Virus record (IMG/VR): IMGVR_UViG_3300009507_000020
Coordinates: 1 to 59,620 of that record
Origin: a virus
Direction: 5' to 3' (one strand)
DNA: 59,620 nucleotides
Notes under the pieces: model-generated
The model's database searches: none
What the model was told of the DNA's origin: nothing
Seen by the model: only the letters and a program-made list of their open reading frames with translations
Translations under genes and position numbers: made by a program
Shown here: in pieces, positions 7,896 through 16,396 of the stretch
How positions within the stretch are numbered: position 1 is the first letter of the stretch
Layout: each line of letters begins with the position of its first letter

Positions 7896-9251
7896 ATGAA
7901 TACAAAACTAATCCTTTTCGATCTAGACGGGGTGTTAATTGACGCAAAAGACATTCACTACAGAGCGTTAAACTGTGCGCTCGGTGAAGACTATGCGATC
8001 ACCCCCGAAGAACATCGAAACATATATGATGGCAGAAAGACCTTAGAGAAGTTAGAATTACTAACCGAACTAAAGGGTTTACCTTCCGAGTTACACGAAG
8101 ATATATTCCGAAATAAACAGGAAATTACAGTAAAAGAACTGGGCAGTGTACCTGTAAACCACTCTGCAATAGAACTTATGCAAGAACTTGTTGAACTAGG
8201 ATACACGATCGGTGTGTGTTCTAACTCAATAAAACCAACTGTATACTCTGCGTTAGAGAAGACAGGTTTGTTAGAATACTGCAAAATTGTCCTGTCAAAC
8301 AATCACGTTAAAAACTCCAAACCACACCCCGAAATGTATTGGACAGCAATGTCCATGTACGGATTTCTGCCCGAAGAGACTGTTATTATCGAAGACTCCC
8401 CGCCTGGATTGTTGGCGGCAAAGAGATCTGGTGCATCTTGCATACGTGTTGCAAACCCTACCGAAGTGACCAAAGAAAACATACTACCTAAACTACAGAG
8501 ATTGGCGAACCCTATGAATAACAAATGGAAAGATGAAAAACTCAACGTTTTAATACCTATGGCGGGTGCAGGTTCTCGCTTTAAGCAAGCAGGGTACACT
8601 TTTCCTAAACCCCTGATCGATGTCAATGGTAAACCCATGATACAGGTAGTGGTAGAGAACTTAGGACTGGACGCAAACTTTATCTTTGTTGTACAGAGAG
8701 AACATCGTGAACGTTTTCATCTCGAAAACATGTTGCCATTGATCGCTCCAAACTGTATAATAGTAGAAGTAGATGAGATGACACAAGGTGCCGCATGTAC
8801 TGCCTTACTCGCTAAGGATTACATAGACAATGATTCCCCTTTGTTCTTTGCAAACAGTGACCAATGGGTCGACTGGAATCCTACACAGTTCATGTATGAG
8901 ATGCAAGAGACTGGTGCAGATGGTGGTATAGTAACATTCAAAGCAACACACCCCAAGTGGTCGTTTGCGAAGATAGATGAAAATAACTTTGTGACTGAGG
9001 TTGCAGAGAAGAACCCTATCAGTGACAATGCCACGGTGGGATACTACTACTGGAAACACGGATCTGATTTTGTAAAGTATGCAGAACAGATGATCGAAAA
9101 GGACATAAGAGTCAATGGTGAGTTCTATGTGTGTCCTGTGTTCAATGAAGCAATCGCAGACTGTAAAGAGATACGCACTCACACCGCAAATGGTATGTGG
9201 GGTCTGGGTACACCAGAAGATCTTGAATACTTCCTGAAGGGAAAGATATGA
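7896..9251 (+). CDS. HAD hydrolase fused to sugar nucleotidyltransferase
   Basis: 451 residues with two enzymes in one chain. Residues 1-205 are a HAD subfamily I phosphatase: nucleophile motif DLDGV (Asp9, Asp11), a Ser in VCSNS, Lys142, and EDSPPG (Glu166, Asp167). Residues 215-451 are a nucleotidyltransferase: LIPMAGAGSRF (residues 219-229), then FPKPLIDVNGKPMI, then FANSDQ where the metal-binding Asp is expected. Such pairs make NDP-sugars from sugar phosphates. The order phosphatase then pyrophosphorylase suggests a heptose- or polyol-type activation route, which is only a guess. It follows a 42-base gap and overlaps the next gene by ATGA. Confidence 0.85.
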   Translation: MNTKLILFDLDGVLIDAKDIHYRALNCALGEDYAITPEEHRNIYDGRKTLEKLELLTELKGLPSELHEDIFRNKQEITVKELGSVPVNHSAIELMQELVELGYTIGVCSNSIKPTVYSALEKTGLLEYCKIVLSNNHVKNSKPHPEMYWTAMSMYGFLPEETVIIEDSPPGLLAAKRSGASCIRVANPTEVTKENILPKLQRLANPMNNKWKDEKLNVLIPMAGAGSRFKQAGYTFPKPLIDVNGKPMIQVVVENLGLDANFIFVVQREHRERFHLENMLPLIAPNCIIVEVDEMTQGAACTALLAKDYIDNDSPLFFANSDQWVDWNPTQFMYEMQETGADGGIVTFKATHPKWSFAKIDENNFVTEVAEKNPISDNATVGYYYWKHGSDFVKYAEQMIEKDIRVNGEFYVCPVFNEAIADCKEIRTHTANGMWGLGTPEDLEYFLKGKI

Positions 9252-9931
9252 GAAATATAATACTACAACACTGGACTGGCCCAATGGGTGAGTTAGAGAA
9301 GAAGTCACAGAAGTCTATCAAAGCATATGCAGAGTTCTGTGGTGCAGACTATGAGTTGGTCACCGGTGATGTCTTTCGTAGTGGACTGAGTGCGCCTTGT
9401 CAGAAGATGTGTATGTTGTCACCTAAGTGGGATGACTATGATATTGTGGTCATGATGGACATTGACATGTTCACACGTAAAGGTTTGACCAAGAACATCT
9501 TTACAGATGATACTGGTGTTGGTAGACACTTTGGCATTCAACCATCGTTGCGTAAGAAGTTATGCAATCGTTTCCCTCTGTTAGGGGATGAACGATATCC
9601 ATACTGGGGTGGTTCAATCTATCGACTGGAGAAAGATATCAGAATCAAACTCCGTGAACAGATACACGAACATGAGATTAAACAGTTTCATAACAACTAC
9701 GAAGATGAGGGTATCATGCATCGTCTCGCAGTACGTGCAGATCTAAAGGAAGATCCTTCACTGTACCTAGATGATGACAAGTGGAACAGATCCTCGTTTG
9801 AGGAAAACGTAGATGAAGGATATATAATCCATATTCGCCGTAAAATGAAGAACACGCCGGGGAGACCATCCCCTAAACAGGATAAGATACTTAACTACAG
9901 AAAGTTAGTACAAAAAGGAATAATTGAATGA
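9248..9931 (+). CDS. GT-A glycosyltransferase with DxD motif
   Basis: 227 residues, ATGA overlap upstream and downstream. MRNIILQHWTGPMG opens a strand and donor-binding loop, and IVVMMDIDMF carries the DxD (DID) metal motif. A C-terminal GYIIHIRRKMK could provide the late His of GT8-like enzymes. It shares its opening pattern (I-Q-x-W-x-G), a KAYAEfcGADY segment and the DxD position with the protein encoded at 10856, so the two look like paralogues separated by the epimerase gene. The substrate is unknown. Confidence 0.7.
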   Translation: MRNIILQHWTGPMGELEKKSQKSIKAYAEFCGADYELVTGDVFRSGLSAPCQKMCMLSPKWDDYDIVVMMDIDMFTRKGLTKNIFTDDTGVGRHFGIQPSLRKKLCNRFPLLGDERYPYWGGSIYRLEKDIRIKLREQIHEHEIKQFHNNYEDEGIMHRLAVRADLKEDPSLYLDDDKWNRSSFEENVDEGYIIHIRRKMKNTPGRPSPKQDKILNYRKLVQKGIIE

Positions 9932-10863
9932 AGATTGTGATCACCGGCATCGCCGGTTTCATCGGAATGCATACTGCACTTAGGTTGAATGAACTAGGTC
10001 ATGAAGTAATGGGTTTCGATAACCTTAATAACTACTACGAACCTCTTCTGAAAAAAGAGCGTGTGGCATGTCTACAGGAAGAAGGTATTGAGTTCAGTTT
10101 TCTGGATCTTCGCGATCGACTTCGATTGATGGATTATATCAGTACTACCAAACCTGACATGGTGATACACCTTGCTGCGATGGCAGGTGTACGTTACTCT
10201 ATGGATCATGCAGATCAATACATCGATGTCAACTGTCTTGGAACCCTAAACCTTATCACTGCATGTGAGGCAAATGACATACAGAACGTCATCTATGCGT
10301 CTACGTCTTGTGTTATGCACGGTAACGAACTGCCTTGGGGAGAACCTGAATATCTATATCCTCAGATCAACCCCTATGGTTATACCAAGGCAATCACCGA
10401 GTCACAGTTCCACATCTCTAAGATACCCAATGCGGTTGGTCTACGATTCTTCACGGTATATGGCCCTTGGGGTCGTCCTGATATGGCACTGTTTGACTTC
10501 ACTAAGAACATTCTTGCAGGTAAACCCATTACTCTATTCAACAACGGTGATATGCAACGAGACTTCACATATGTTGATGATATCGTACAGGGTATAGGAT
10601 GTGTGGTCGACAATATGACACCCCGCGACATGTATTCTATCGGTCGTGGAGAGGTGGTAGAGTTGCAACGGTTTGTGGATGCAATTCAAGATACTTTGGG
10701 TAAGAAGGCAATCATTGAATATGGCCCTAAACACCCCGCAGATGCCAAGACGACTGCGTCAGACACAACTAAATTACAGAGTATTGGGTATAAACCTGAG
10801 ACCTCGATCGAAGAAGGAGTAACTAACTTTGTCCAATGGTACCGGAGACATTACGGTGAGTAA
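9928..10863 (+). CDS. NAD-dependent sugar-nucleotide epimerase (UDP-glucuronate 4-epimerase-like)
   Basis: 311 residues of the extended short-chain dehydrogenase family. The NAD-binding motif is TGIAGFIG (GxxGxxG), the catalytic Tyr/Lys are in NPYGYTKAITE, and the upstream Ser is in YASTSCVMHG. The segment FFTVYGPWGRPDMALFDFTK and QRDFTYVDDIVQGI closely follow the CapI/WbpP-type UDP-glucuronate or UDP-GlcNAc 4-epimerases. It most likely makes a 4-epimer of a UDP-sugar for the neighbouring transferases. Length is normal for the family. Confidence 0.9.
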   Translation: MKIVITGIAGFIGMHTALRLNELGHEVMGFDNLNNYYEPLLKKERVACLQEEGIEFSFLDLRDRLRLMDYISTTKPDMVIHLAAMAGVRYSMDHADQYIDVNCLGTLNLITACEANDIQNVIYASTSCVMHGNELPWGEPEYLYPQINPYGYTKAITESQFHISKIPNAVGLRFFTVYGPWGRPDMALFDFTKNILAGKPITLFNNGDMQRDFTYVDDIVQGIGCVVDNMTPRDMYSIGRGEVVELQRFVDAIQDTLGKKAIIEYGPKHPADAKTTASDTTKLQSIGYKPETSIEEGVTNFVQWYRRHYGE

Positions 10864-11704
10864 AAATCTAATCTATCAATACTGGGACGGGAACGTCCGA
10901 CCATCTGCACAATACGGTTCGGACTGCATGAAGGCATATGCAGAGAGGATTGGTGCAGATTACATATTCGATCTAAACGCGAACTTTGGCAAGAAGTTTG
11001 GACTAGGTAGAGTGACACCATACTACGGGTGTTTCAAACCAGTCTTCGATGATGCGTTTCTTGAGTATGATAATGTAATGTTTGCGGATACAGATATCTT
11101 CCCTTTGGATAACTGTAATGAAAACATTTTCGAAACGTTTACTGGTGAACTCGCGATGGCGACAGAACCACTCCAGACCAAATATCGATGGGATCCCAAA
11201 CTAAAGAAACAGTGCAACAAGGTTACTGAGTTGACATGGTCACGTCTTGTTACCGAGAAGTATGGTTGTCAGGTGCCTATGGATATGGATGGTCGACCCA
11301 AGGTATACAACTCTGGTGTCGTGTTATACTCCAACGCAGGGTTGCGTAAGTGTCGTGAACAGTTTGAACCCTTCCTACCGTACGTTGAGATGGTTGAGGG
11401 AGATCCTTCCTGTCGTGGTAAGGTGTATGGTACAGACCAAGGATATCTACACGCAATGGCGTGTTCTATGGACATCGACTTTGTAGAACTGGATAACGAA
11501 TGGAACAGATATATAACATGGTGTCCATATGACAATGGTAATTCGTTTGTACGTACCGCAGTTGATCCTCGAACAAGAGATACTAAGATGGTACATATAC
11601 AGATGCGTGGTGCAGACAATCAGTCAAATGCATGGCATCACACGATTGCAAACAAACCCAAGTCTGACTGGCCTACAATGAATAATGGAACATCGATAGT
11701 ATGA
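10856..11704 (+). CDS. GT-A glycosyltransferase, paralogue of the 9248 gene
   Basis: 282 residues from the GTG at 10856, just before the epimerase stop and about nine bases after a GGAG; a TTG at 10829 is the less likely alternative. LIYQYWDGNVRPS and AYAERIGADY mirror the protein at 9248, and VMFADTDIFPL carries the DxD (DTD). Later segments YNSGVVLYSN and YGTDQGYLHAM fit GT8-type enzymes, with HIQMRG near the end. It is a probable nucleotide-sugar transferase. The two copies may add similar sugars to different acceptors. Confidence 0.7.
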   Translation: MSKNLIYQYWDGNVRPSAQYGSDCMKAYAERIGADYIFDLNANFGKKFGLGRVTPYYGCFKPVFDDAFLEYDNVMFADTDIFPLDNCNENIFETFTGELAMATEPLQTKYRWDPKLKKQCNKVTELTWSRLVTEKYGCQVPMDMDGRPKVYNSGVVLYSNAGLRKCREQFEPFLPYVEMVEGDPSCRGKVYGTDQGYLHAMACSMDIDFVELDNEWNRYITWCPYDNGNSFVRTAVDPRTRDTKMVHIQMRGADNQSNAWHHTIANKPKSDWPTMNNGTSIV

Positions 11705-12219
11705 TTAAAATATATTGTACGGGTCTCTCTCGGACAGGTACTACTACGTTCTCTGACTTTCTGAAACGTTATGGAAAGAACGTTATACATTACCCAACAT
11801 ACGATCAACTAATGTTGGGCGTTGGTGACGGTGCTTCAGATATTCCAGTGATACCACTCTATAAGTATCTACACAAGTTGAGACCCGAATCTAAGTTTGT
11901 GCATTTAACTAGAGAGAACTGGATTGATGCTGTAGAACCTTATTTTCTACGTAAGAGAGATAGGAAGTATGCGAGTCCTGTTCTTGAGTTGCGTACAGAT
12001 GTTTATGGTGCACCACAGTGGGATCGTAACAAGTACCATGATGCGTACAAACGACACAATGATGATGTTCGAGAACACTTCAAAGACTCTAAGAACTTTC
12101 TAGAGATGAGTATTACCAGTGGCGACACCCCCGACAAGTTGGTAGATTTCTTAGGACTTCCTCAGAAAGGTTATCAATTCGGTAAGTCAAATGCGAGAGA
12201 AAACACATGGCAAAAGTAA
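11701..12219 (+). CDS. Putative PAPS-dependent sulfotransferase
   Basis: 172 residues, ATGA overlap. The N-terminus IYCTGLSRTGTTTFSDFLKR is the 5'-phosphosulfate-binding loop of sulfotransferases (pattern GxxRTGTTxLxxxL), and SKFVHLTRENWIDAVEPYF matches the 3'-phosphate-binding region (kfilTvRdp..W..S). It would move a sulfate from PAPS to a hydroxyl, most plausibly on the sugar made by this cassette. At 172 residues it is shorter than most members (about 200-260). No PAPS synthesis genes are present, so PAPS would have to come from the host. Confidence 0.75.
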   Translation: MIKIYCTGLSRTGTTTFSDFLKRYGKNVIHYPTYDQLMLGVGDGASDIPVIPLYKYLHKLRPESKFVHLTRENWIDAVEPYFLRKRDRKYASPVLELRTDVYGAPQWDRNKYHDAYKRHNDDVREHFKDSKNFLEMSITSGDTPDKLVDFLGLPQKGYQFGKSNARENTWQK

Positions 12220-12914
12220 AATCATTCGTCATCGTTCTGACTGACAATAAAGAGTCGACAGATGCGGCATCCAAATTAATAATGTCTAGTCGTTTGGTAA
12301 AGAATGAGTTTAATATCGAAACGTTTGATGCGATCACTCCAGAACGTGTTGACAACGAAATGATTCTAGAAGACATAACATGGAACTACCCGTGGGATGA
12401 ATCAAAATTGTGTCTGAGGTCTGGTCTATACAAACACCCCTATAAGACCGAAGAACCCAAGAAACGTATTGCATGTTTCTTGTCTCATTACAAACTTTGG
12501 AAACTTTGTGTAGACACCGACACACCTATTATCATTCTCGAAGATGATGCAATCTTCACGGAGAAGGTAAATCTAAAGTTGTTGGATGAGTCAAGATTCC
12601 AGTGTATATCCCTTAATGATCCCCGAGGTGCAACTCGACGCAGTTCAATGTATCATTCAATCCTACAGAATCAACAAGGTTATGTCCTACCCGTACCTTC
12701 TATTGATCAAGACACGGTACCGCAGGGATTGCCCGGCCACTCTGCGTACTACATCGAACCCTCTCTTGCACGTAGAATGTTGGAGTTAGTTCGAGAGTTT
12801 GGCGCATGGCCAAATGATGCGATCATGTGTCGTCAACTTCTTCCGAGTCGTCTTGGATGTATTCGGGACTACTGTACACGGGTTCAGGGAACCGTTTCAA
12901 CTACGACAACATGA
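12207..12914 (+). CDS. Glycosyltransferase family 25 (LPS-type)
   Basis: 235 residues, overlapping the sulfotransferase gene by 13 bases. It has the full GT25 layout: N-terminal strand SFVIVLTDNKE, FDAITPERVD, then RIACFLSHYKLWKLCVD, IIILEDDAIF with the expected acidic metal motif, and LPGHSAYYIEP toward the C-terminus. This is the most canonical of the three GT25-like proteins in the window. GT25 enzymes usually transfer galactose to lipooligosaccharide. The donor here is not known. Confidence 0.8.
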   Translation: MAKVKSFVIVLTDNKESTDAASKLIMSSRLVKNEFNIETFDAITPERVDNEMILEDITWNYPWDESKLCLRSGLYKHPYKTEEPKKRIACFLSHYKLWKLCVDTDTPIIILEDDAIFTEKVNLKLLDESRFQCISLNDPRGATRRSSMYHSILQNQQGYVLPVPSIDQDTVPQGLPGHSAYYIEPSLARRMLELVREFGAWPNDAIMCRQLLPSRLGCIRDYCTRVQGTVSTTTT

Positions 12915-13660
12915 AGACTGCGATCATCATCGGTGGACAACTACGGTTGGATGACGATGTACTTACACTCTCGATTGATCTACTCAAGGATGCGTTTCCT
13001 ACCGCAGATCTTTACCTTGCCATATGGAAAGAAGACTGGGGTACCAGAAGAGAGTTGATCGAAAGTTGGGGCACCACGGTAGAGGTGATCGAAGAGTATG
13101 ACATCAATTACCATCCATATGATGACAACCCCGCGATGCGTAATACTTGGAACTGGCAGAAGAAACTAAAGTTCGATAACACCGAACGTCATATTCATCA
13201 GACCAAACAGATCCTCAATCACAACCTCATGATGAAAAAATATGGGAAAAACTACGACGTGATAGTACGCGCCAGATACGATTCCATTATTTCTCCTACA
13301 GAATCATTTGAATATTATGCAAAGTTGTGTTATAATAAACGCAGTGTTATGTCTTTCATGAACTTCGGTACCACTAAAGGTAAACGAAAGATGTTTAACA
13401 ACTATAGAGACCATGATAATAGTCGTCATACCTATATGGTTTATGACGGTGGTATCATTATACACCATGCAGACGTATGGGATTCACCGTTAGTGGAGAG
13501 ACTACATAATGATAAGGAGTTACTTGCAGCAGAGTTCGGATGGTATCAAGTTCTGTTAGAAAACAAGAAGGTTAAGTATCGGTGTTATGATGGTTCCTCT
13601 ACTATTACACGATGTGTAAGCAATCGTGATTTGAGAATTATTAAAGAGATGATGTTATGA
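12911..13660 (+). CDS. Putative glycosyltransferase-like protein
   Basis: 249 residues from the ATG of an ATGA overlap; the upstream in-frame ATG at 12827 lies inside the GT25 gene. It begins KTAIIIGGQLRL, like proteins with a Rossmann-type start, and contains YDVIVRARYDSII. That matches the RxRxD pattern seen in some bacterial and phage surface-glycan transferases, in place of a DxD. MVYDGGIIIHHADVW may be part of the active site. The family is not securely recognised; the assignment rests on this motif and the neighbours. Confidence 0.5.
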   Translation: MKTAIIIGGQLRLDDDVLTLSIDLLKDAFPTADLYLAIWKEDWGTRRELIESWGTTVEVIEEYDINYHPYDDNPAMRNTWNWQKKLKFDNTERHIHQTKQILNHNLMMKKYGKNYDVIVRARYDSIISPTESFEYYAKLCYNKRSVMSFMNFGTTKGKRKMFNNYRDHDNSRHTYMVYDGGIIIHHADVWDSPLVERLHNDKELLAAEFGWYQVLLENKKVKYRCYDGSSTITRCVSNRDLRIIKEMML

Positions 13661-14310
13661 AGTCGTATGTGATTACAGTCATGAATATACCGGAGTCGGT
13701 AGAAGCTGCGAAACGATGTATTGCGTCTATGCCAGAATACAATGTTGAAATGTACGCAGGTGTTACTCCCGAAGATGATCCTATGCAGATCGCAAAGAAA
13801 GAAAATATGTCTCTGGGGTGGTTCTCACACATGGACAAGGAAGAGTTTATCTCTAGACGTGACCGATGTGTCTCTGCGTTTCTGTCTCACTACTCTCTCT
13901 GGAAACACTGTATTGCCAAAAACGAAGAGATTCAGATATTCGAACATGACGCAGTTCGTGTCGGTAACTTACCCGAGTTCATCAATTACCAAGGTTGCAT
14001 CTCTTTGGGTCAACCTAGTTATGGGAAGTACAAAACTCCTACGACACTAGGTACAAACCCGTTGACAAGTAAGAAGTACTTTCCAGGCGCACATGCATAT
14101 CGTATCAACCCCAAGGGTGCAAAGGCACTCGTTGACCACGCAAAGACTCACGCATCACCTACTGACGTGTTCTTGACAACCGCATGGTTCCCTTGGTTGG
14201 AAGAATACTATCCATGGCCTGTCGCTGCCCAAGACAGTTTCAGTACCATCCAAAATGAGGGTGGATGTTCTGCGAAACATGGTTACAATAAGGACTATAA
14301 ATTATTATGA
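13657..14310 (+). CDS. Glycosyltransferase family 25-like, third copy
   Basis: 217 residues, ATGA overlap both ends. GT25 pattern: SYVITVMNIPES, then MYAGVTPEDD, CVSAFLSHYSLWKHCIAK, then IQIFEHDAV at the metal-motif position. EHDA is the same variant as in the 4465 gene, while the 12207 copy has EDDA. FPGAHAYRINPKGAKAL matches the later GT25 segment. The three copies differ enough to be old paralogues. It probably adds a hexose to a growing glycan. Confidence 0.75.
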   Translation: MKSYVITVMNIPESVEAAKRCIASMPEYNVEMYAGVTPEDDPMQIAKKENMSLGWFSHMDKEEFISRRDRCVSAFLSHYSLWKHCIAKNEEIQIFEHDAVRVGNLPEFINYQGCISLGQPSYGKYKTPTTLGTNPLTSKKYFPGAHAYRINPKGAKALVDHAKTHASPTDVFLTTAWFPWLEEYYPWPVAAQDSFSTIQNEGGCSAKHGYNKDYKLL

Positions 14311-14978
14311 TTACAGTATGTTGTGTGTTGTGGGGAGACAAGTTCTCCGAAGAGTATGTACATAAACTTAAACGTGCGGTAGAGAGGAACACCACTCGAC
14401 CACATAAGTTTGTGTGTTTGTCTGACCGTAAAATTGATGGAGTTGAGACTAATATCCTAGATCCCGGCATGACAGGGTGGTGGAACAAGATTCAACTATT
14501 TGATGGTAAGATCGGTGGTCGTATTGTCTACCTAGATCTTGACACAATCATCACGTCATCGATAGACTGGTTGATGGACTATAATGGTACCTTTATGGGT
14601 ATTGAAGATCTTGGTGTGGCAAACGCACATCAACAACACCTCAAGGGTGTTATGCAGTCTGGTGTAATGGCATGGAGATCTGGTGCGATGGATTGGTTAC
14701 GTGCAGAGTTCTTCTTTACCGGTGATGATGTTCTCAAAAGATTTCGGGGCGATGGGGAATGGTTAAACTCCGTTATAAAGAAACGTGACCTACTTCAACA
14801 CTTGTATCCTAACAAAGTAAAGTCATATAAGTACGAGGTATACCCTGACAAATTAGATGACACATCGATCATTTGTTTCCACGGTAGACCTAGTGTGATA
14901 CAGGCACAGAACGAATCGGTTACGACACCGATGCAAACATATGAACCGCAAAGTTGGATTGAGGAATATTGGAAATGA
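14307..14978 (+). CDS. GT-A glycosyltransferase with LDLDT motif
   Basis: 223 residues, ATGA overlap with the previous gene. A short start strand (ITVCCVLWGDKFS) is followed by HKFVCLSDR, a WWNKIQLFD segment and RIVYLDLDTII, where DLD is the DxD metal motif. QSGVMAWRSGAMDWL and IICFHGRPSV later supply residues typical of GT8-like and related enzymes, including a late His. It probably transfers a sugar from a nucleotide donor. Acceptor and linkage are unknown. Confidence 0.7.
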   Translation: MITVCCVLWGDKFSEEYVHKLKRAVERNTTRPHKFVCLSDRKIDGVETNILDPGMTGWWNKIQLFDGKIGGRIVYLDLDTIITSSIDWLMDYNGTFMGIEDLGVANAHQQHLKGVMQSGVMAWRSGAMDWLRAEFFFTGDDVLKRFRGDGEWLNSVIKKRDLLQHLYPNKVKSYKYEVYPDKLDDTSIICFHGRPSVIQAQNESVTTPMQTYEPQSWIEEYWK

Positions 14979-15634
14979 AAGTTTGTCATGTAATAGGTAA
15001 CGGTGATAAAGCACAATACTTCAAGGAAAAACCTCGACATGGAATGAAGATTCTGTGTAACATGCCCCCCTTTGAAATGGATCCTTCAGAGGTCTATGCA
15101 ACTTGTATGGTTGACTTTAAGATGATGCAGGCACTCACCAAGGGTGAACTTGCACTAGACCAATATGAATGGGTATTGGGTACTAGACCTAGAATCTGGA
15201 TGTACGAGAGAAGTACGTTCTACCTCAAGTATGCACATCGTGTAAAAGAGTTCTACACTGAAGTACCGAAGTATGCAGGTAATGCAACCAACTTCAACTG
15301 TGGACACATGGCAGTCCACTACGCAGCGAAACGTCACAAAGCAGATCAGATCCACATGTACGGATTCGATACAATATTAGACTTTAACATGCGTAGTTAT
15401 ACCGATCTAATATTACAAAGTGATCGCAGTGACAACAACAACTACCGTTTGTTGGGTAATTGGAGACCCGTGTGGATGAATCTGTTTAAAGAGTTCCCCA
15501 ACACTGAGTTTGTTCTGCACCACAATCACGATCACTTGAAGATACCTAAACCTGACAATGTTCGTGTAGAGGTATACAAGGGTAAGATGAGTAAACTACA
15601 GGAACGAGCTGATCCTTCGGACATGTCAAAATGA
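14975..15634 (+). CDS. Unknown cassette protein with a Rossmann-like start
   Basis: 219 residues from the ATG of an ATGA overlap (a TTG at 14969 is unlikely). It starts KVCHVIGNGDKAQYF, a GxGxxxxxF nucleotide-loop pattern seen in sialyltransferase-like and DUF115-like proteins. Further on are CNMPPFEMD, CGHMAVHYAAKRHKADQIH followed by MYGFDT, and a C-terminal HHNHDHL. These hint at a sialyltransferase-type or related transferase fold, but I would not assign one without a profile search. Context supports a glycan role. Confidence 0.5.
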   Translation: MKVCHVIGNGDKAQYFKEKPRHGMKILCNMPPFEMDPSEVYATCMVDFKMMQALTKGELALDQYEWVLGTRPRIWMYERSTFYLKYAHRVKEFYTEVPKYAGNATNFNCGHMAVHYAAKRHKADQIHMYGFDTILDFNMRSYTDLILQSDRSDNNNYRLLGNWRPVWMNLFKEFPNTEFVLHHNHDHLKIPKPDNVRVEVYKGKMSKLQERADPSDMSK

Positions 15635-16314
15635 TCTTTAACACAGAAGGTTATGCTTTTCCTGATTACCAAAAGACGACCGCGAGATTGTGGAAGAACC
15701 TCTACTTCCCCGGCCCAGCAGAACGTAACCAGTGGGAGACGATACTTAAACTCACTAATAAACGTGGACTTGTTCTGGACTTTGGTGGTCACGTTGGTGG
15801 TTCTGCTCTCAAGTTCGCAAGTCAATTCAAAAGGGTTGTCTCGTTTGAACCAGTCCCCGCATTGTTTGAGTGTCTAGAAGAGAACACAAAGGACAATGAT
15901 CAAATAGAGATTCACAATGTAGGTATTAGTGACATTGAAGGCACTGCGACCATTTGGGTTAATAAGGTGAATCCTGGCAGTAACGTAATCGAGAACCACC
16001 AGACCAAGACACTGATCGAATCTAGATGGAAAAATCCTAGTAGAAAAGAACAGTTTGATGAGACTCAACAAATCATTATCAATACGAAAACTATTGATTC
16101 GTATGAGTTTGAGGACGTTTCCTTCATCAAGATGGATACAGAAGGGTACATCATGCAACCTCTGTATGGTATGACTGATACGTTAAAACGTTGTAAACCC
16201 CTACTACAGATCGAACGATCTTCGCAAGGCGATAGAAATGAACAGACAAAATATCTACAGGGTCTGGGGTATAGACACAAGACTACCATAGACCAAGACG
16301 ATTTCTTCTTATAA
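15631..16314 (+). CDS. FkbM-family methyltransferase
   Basis: 227 residues, ATGA overlap. Class I methyltransferase core: GLVLDFGGHVGGSALKFA (SAM loop), VVSFEPVPALFECLEENT, and the family signature FIKMDTEGYIMQPLYGM. FkbM enzymes O-methylate sugars and polyketides. It is the last gene of the cassette, followed by 82 noncoding bases that hold a promoter for the next unit. It probably methylates a hydroxyl of the cassette product. SAM may be supplied by the phage MetK at 24587. Confidence 0.88.
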   Translation: MIFNTEGYAFPDYQKTTARLWKNLYFPGPAERNQWETILKLTNKRGLVLDFGGHVGGSALKFASQFKRVVSFEPVPALFECLEENTKDNDQIEIHNVGISDIEGTATIWVNKVNPGSNVIENHQTKTLIESRWKNPSRKEQFDETQQIIINTKTIDSYEFEDVSFIKMDTEGYIMQPLYGMTDTLKRCKPLLQIERSSQGDRNEQTKYLQGLGYRHKTTIDQDDFFL

Positions 16315-16356
16315 TTTTTAGTTATATGTTTATGCAAAATCAGTCTAAAAACACCC

Positions 16357-16385
16357 TTGACAATGTCTCCCTAACCCTGTATAAT
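16357..16385 (+). promoter_or_regulatory. Consensus sigma70 promoter
   Basis: Exact TTGACA (16357-16362) and exact TATAAT (16380-16385) with a 17-base spacer, in the 82-base gap between the sugar cassette and the exonuclease gene. It should drive the exonuclease, heme oxygenase and bilin reductase genes using the host RNA polymerase. Confidence 0.85.
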
Positions 16386-16396
16386 GGCCACTTACT

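Noticed and set aside
8805-9308. Minus-strand frame of 167 codons in the HAD-nucleotidyltransferase gene
   Set aside because: Contradicted by clear nucleotidyltransferase motifs on the plus strand; no start signal.
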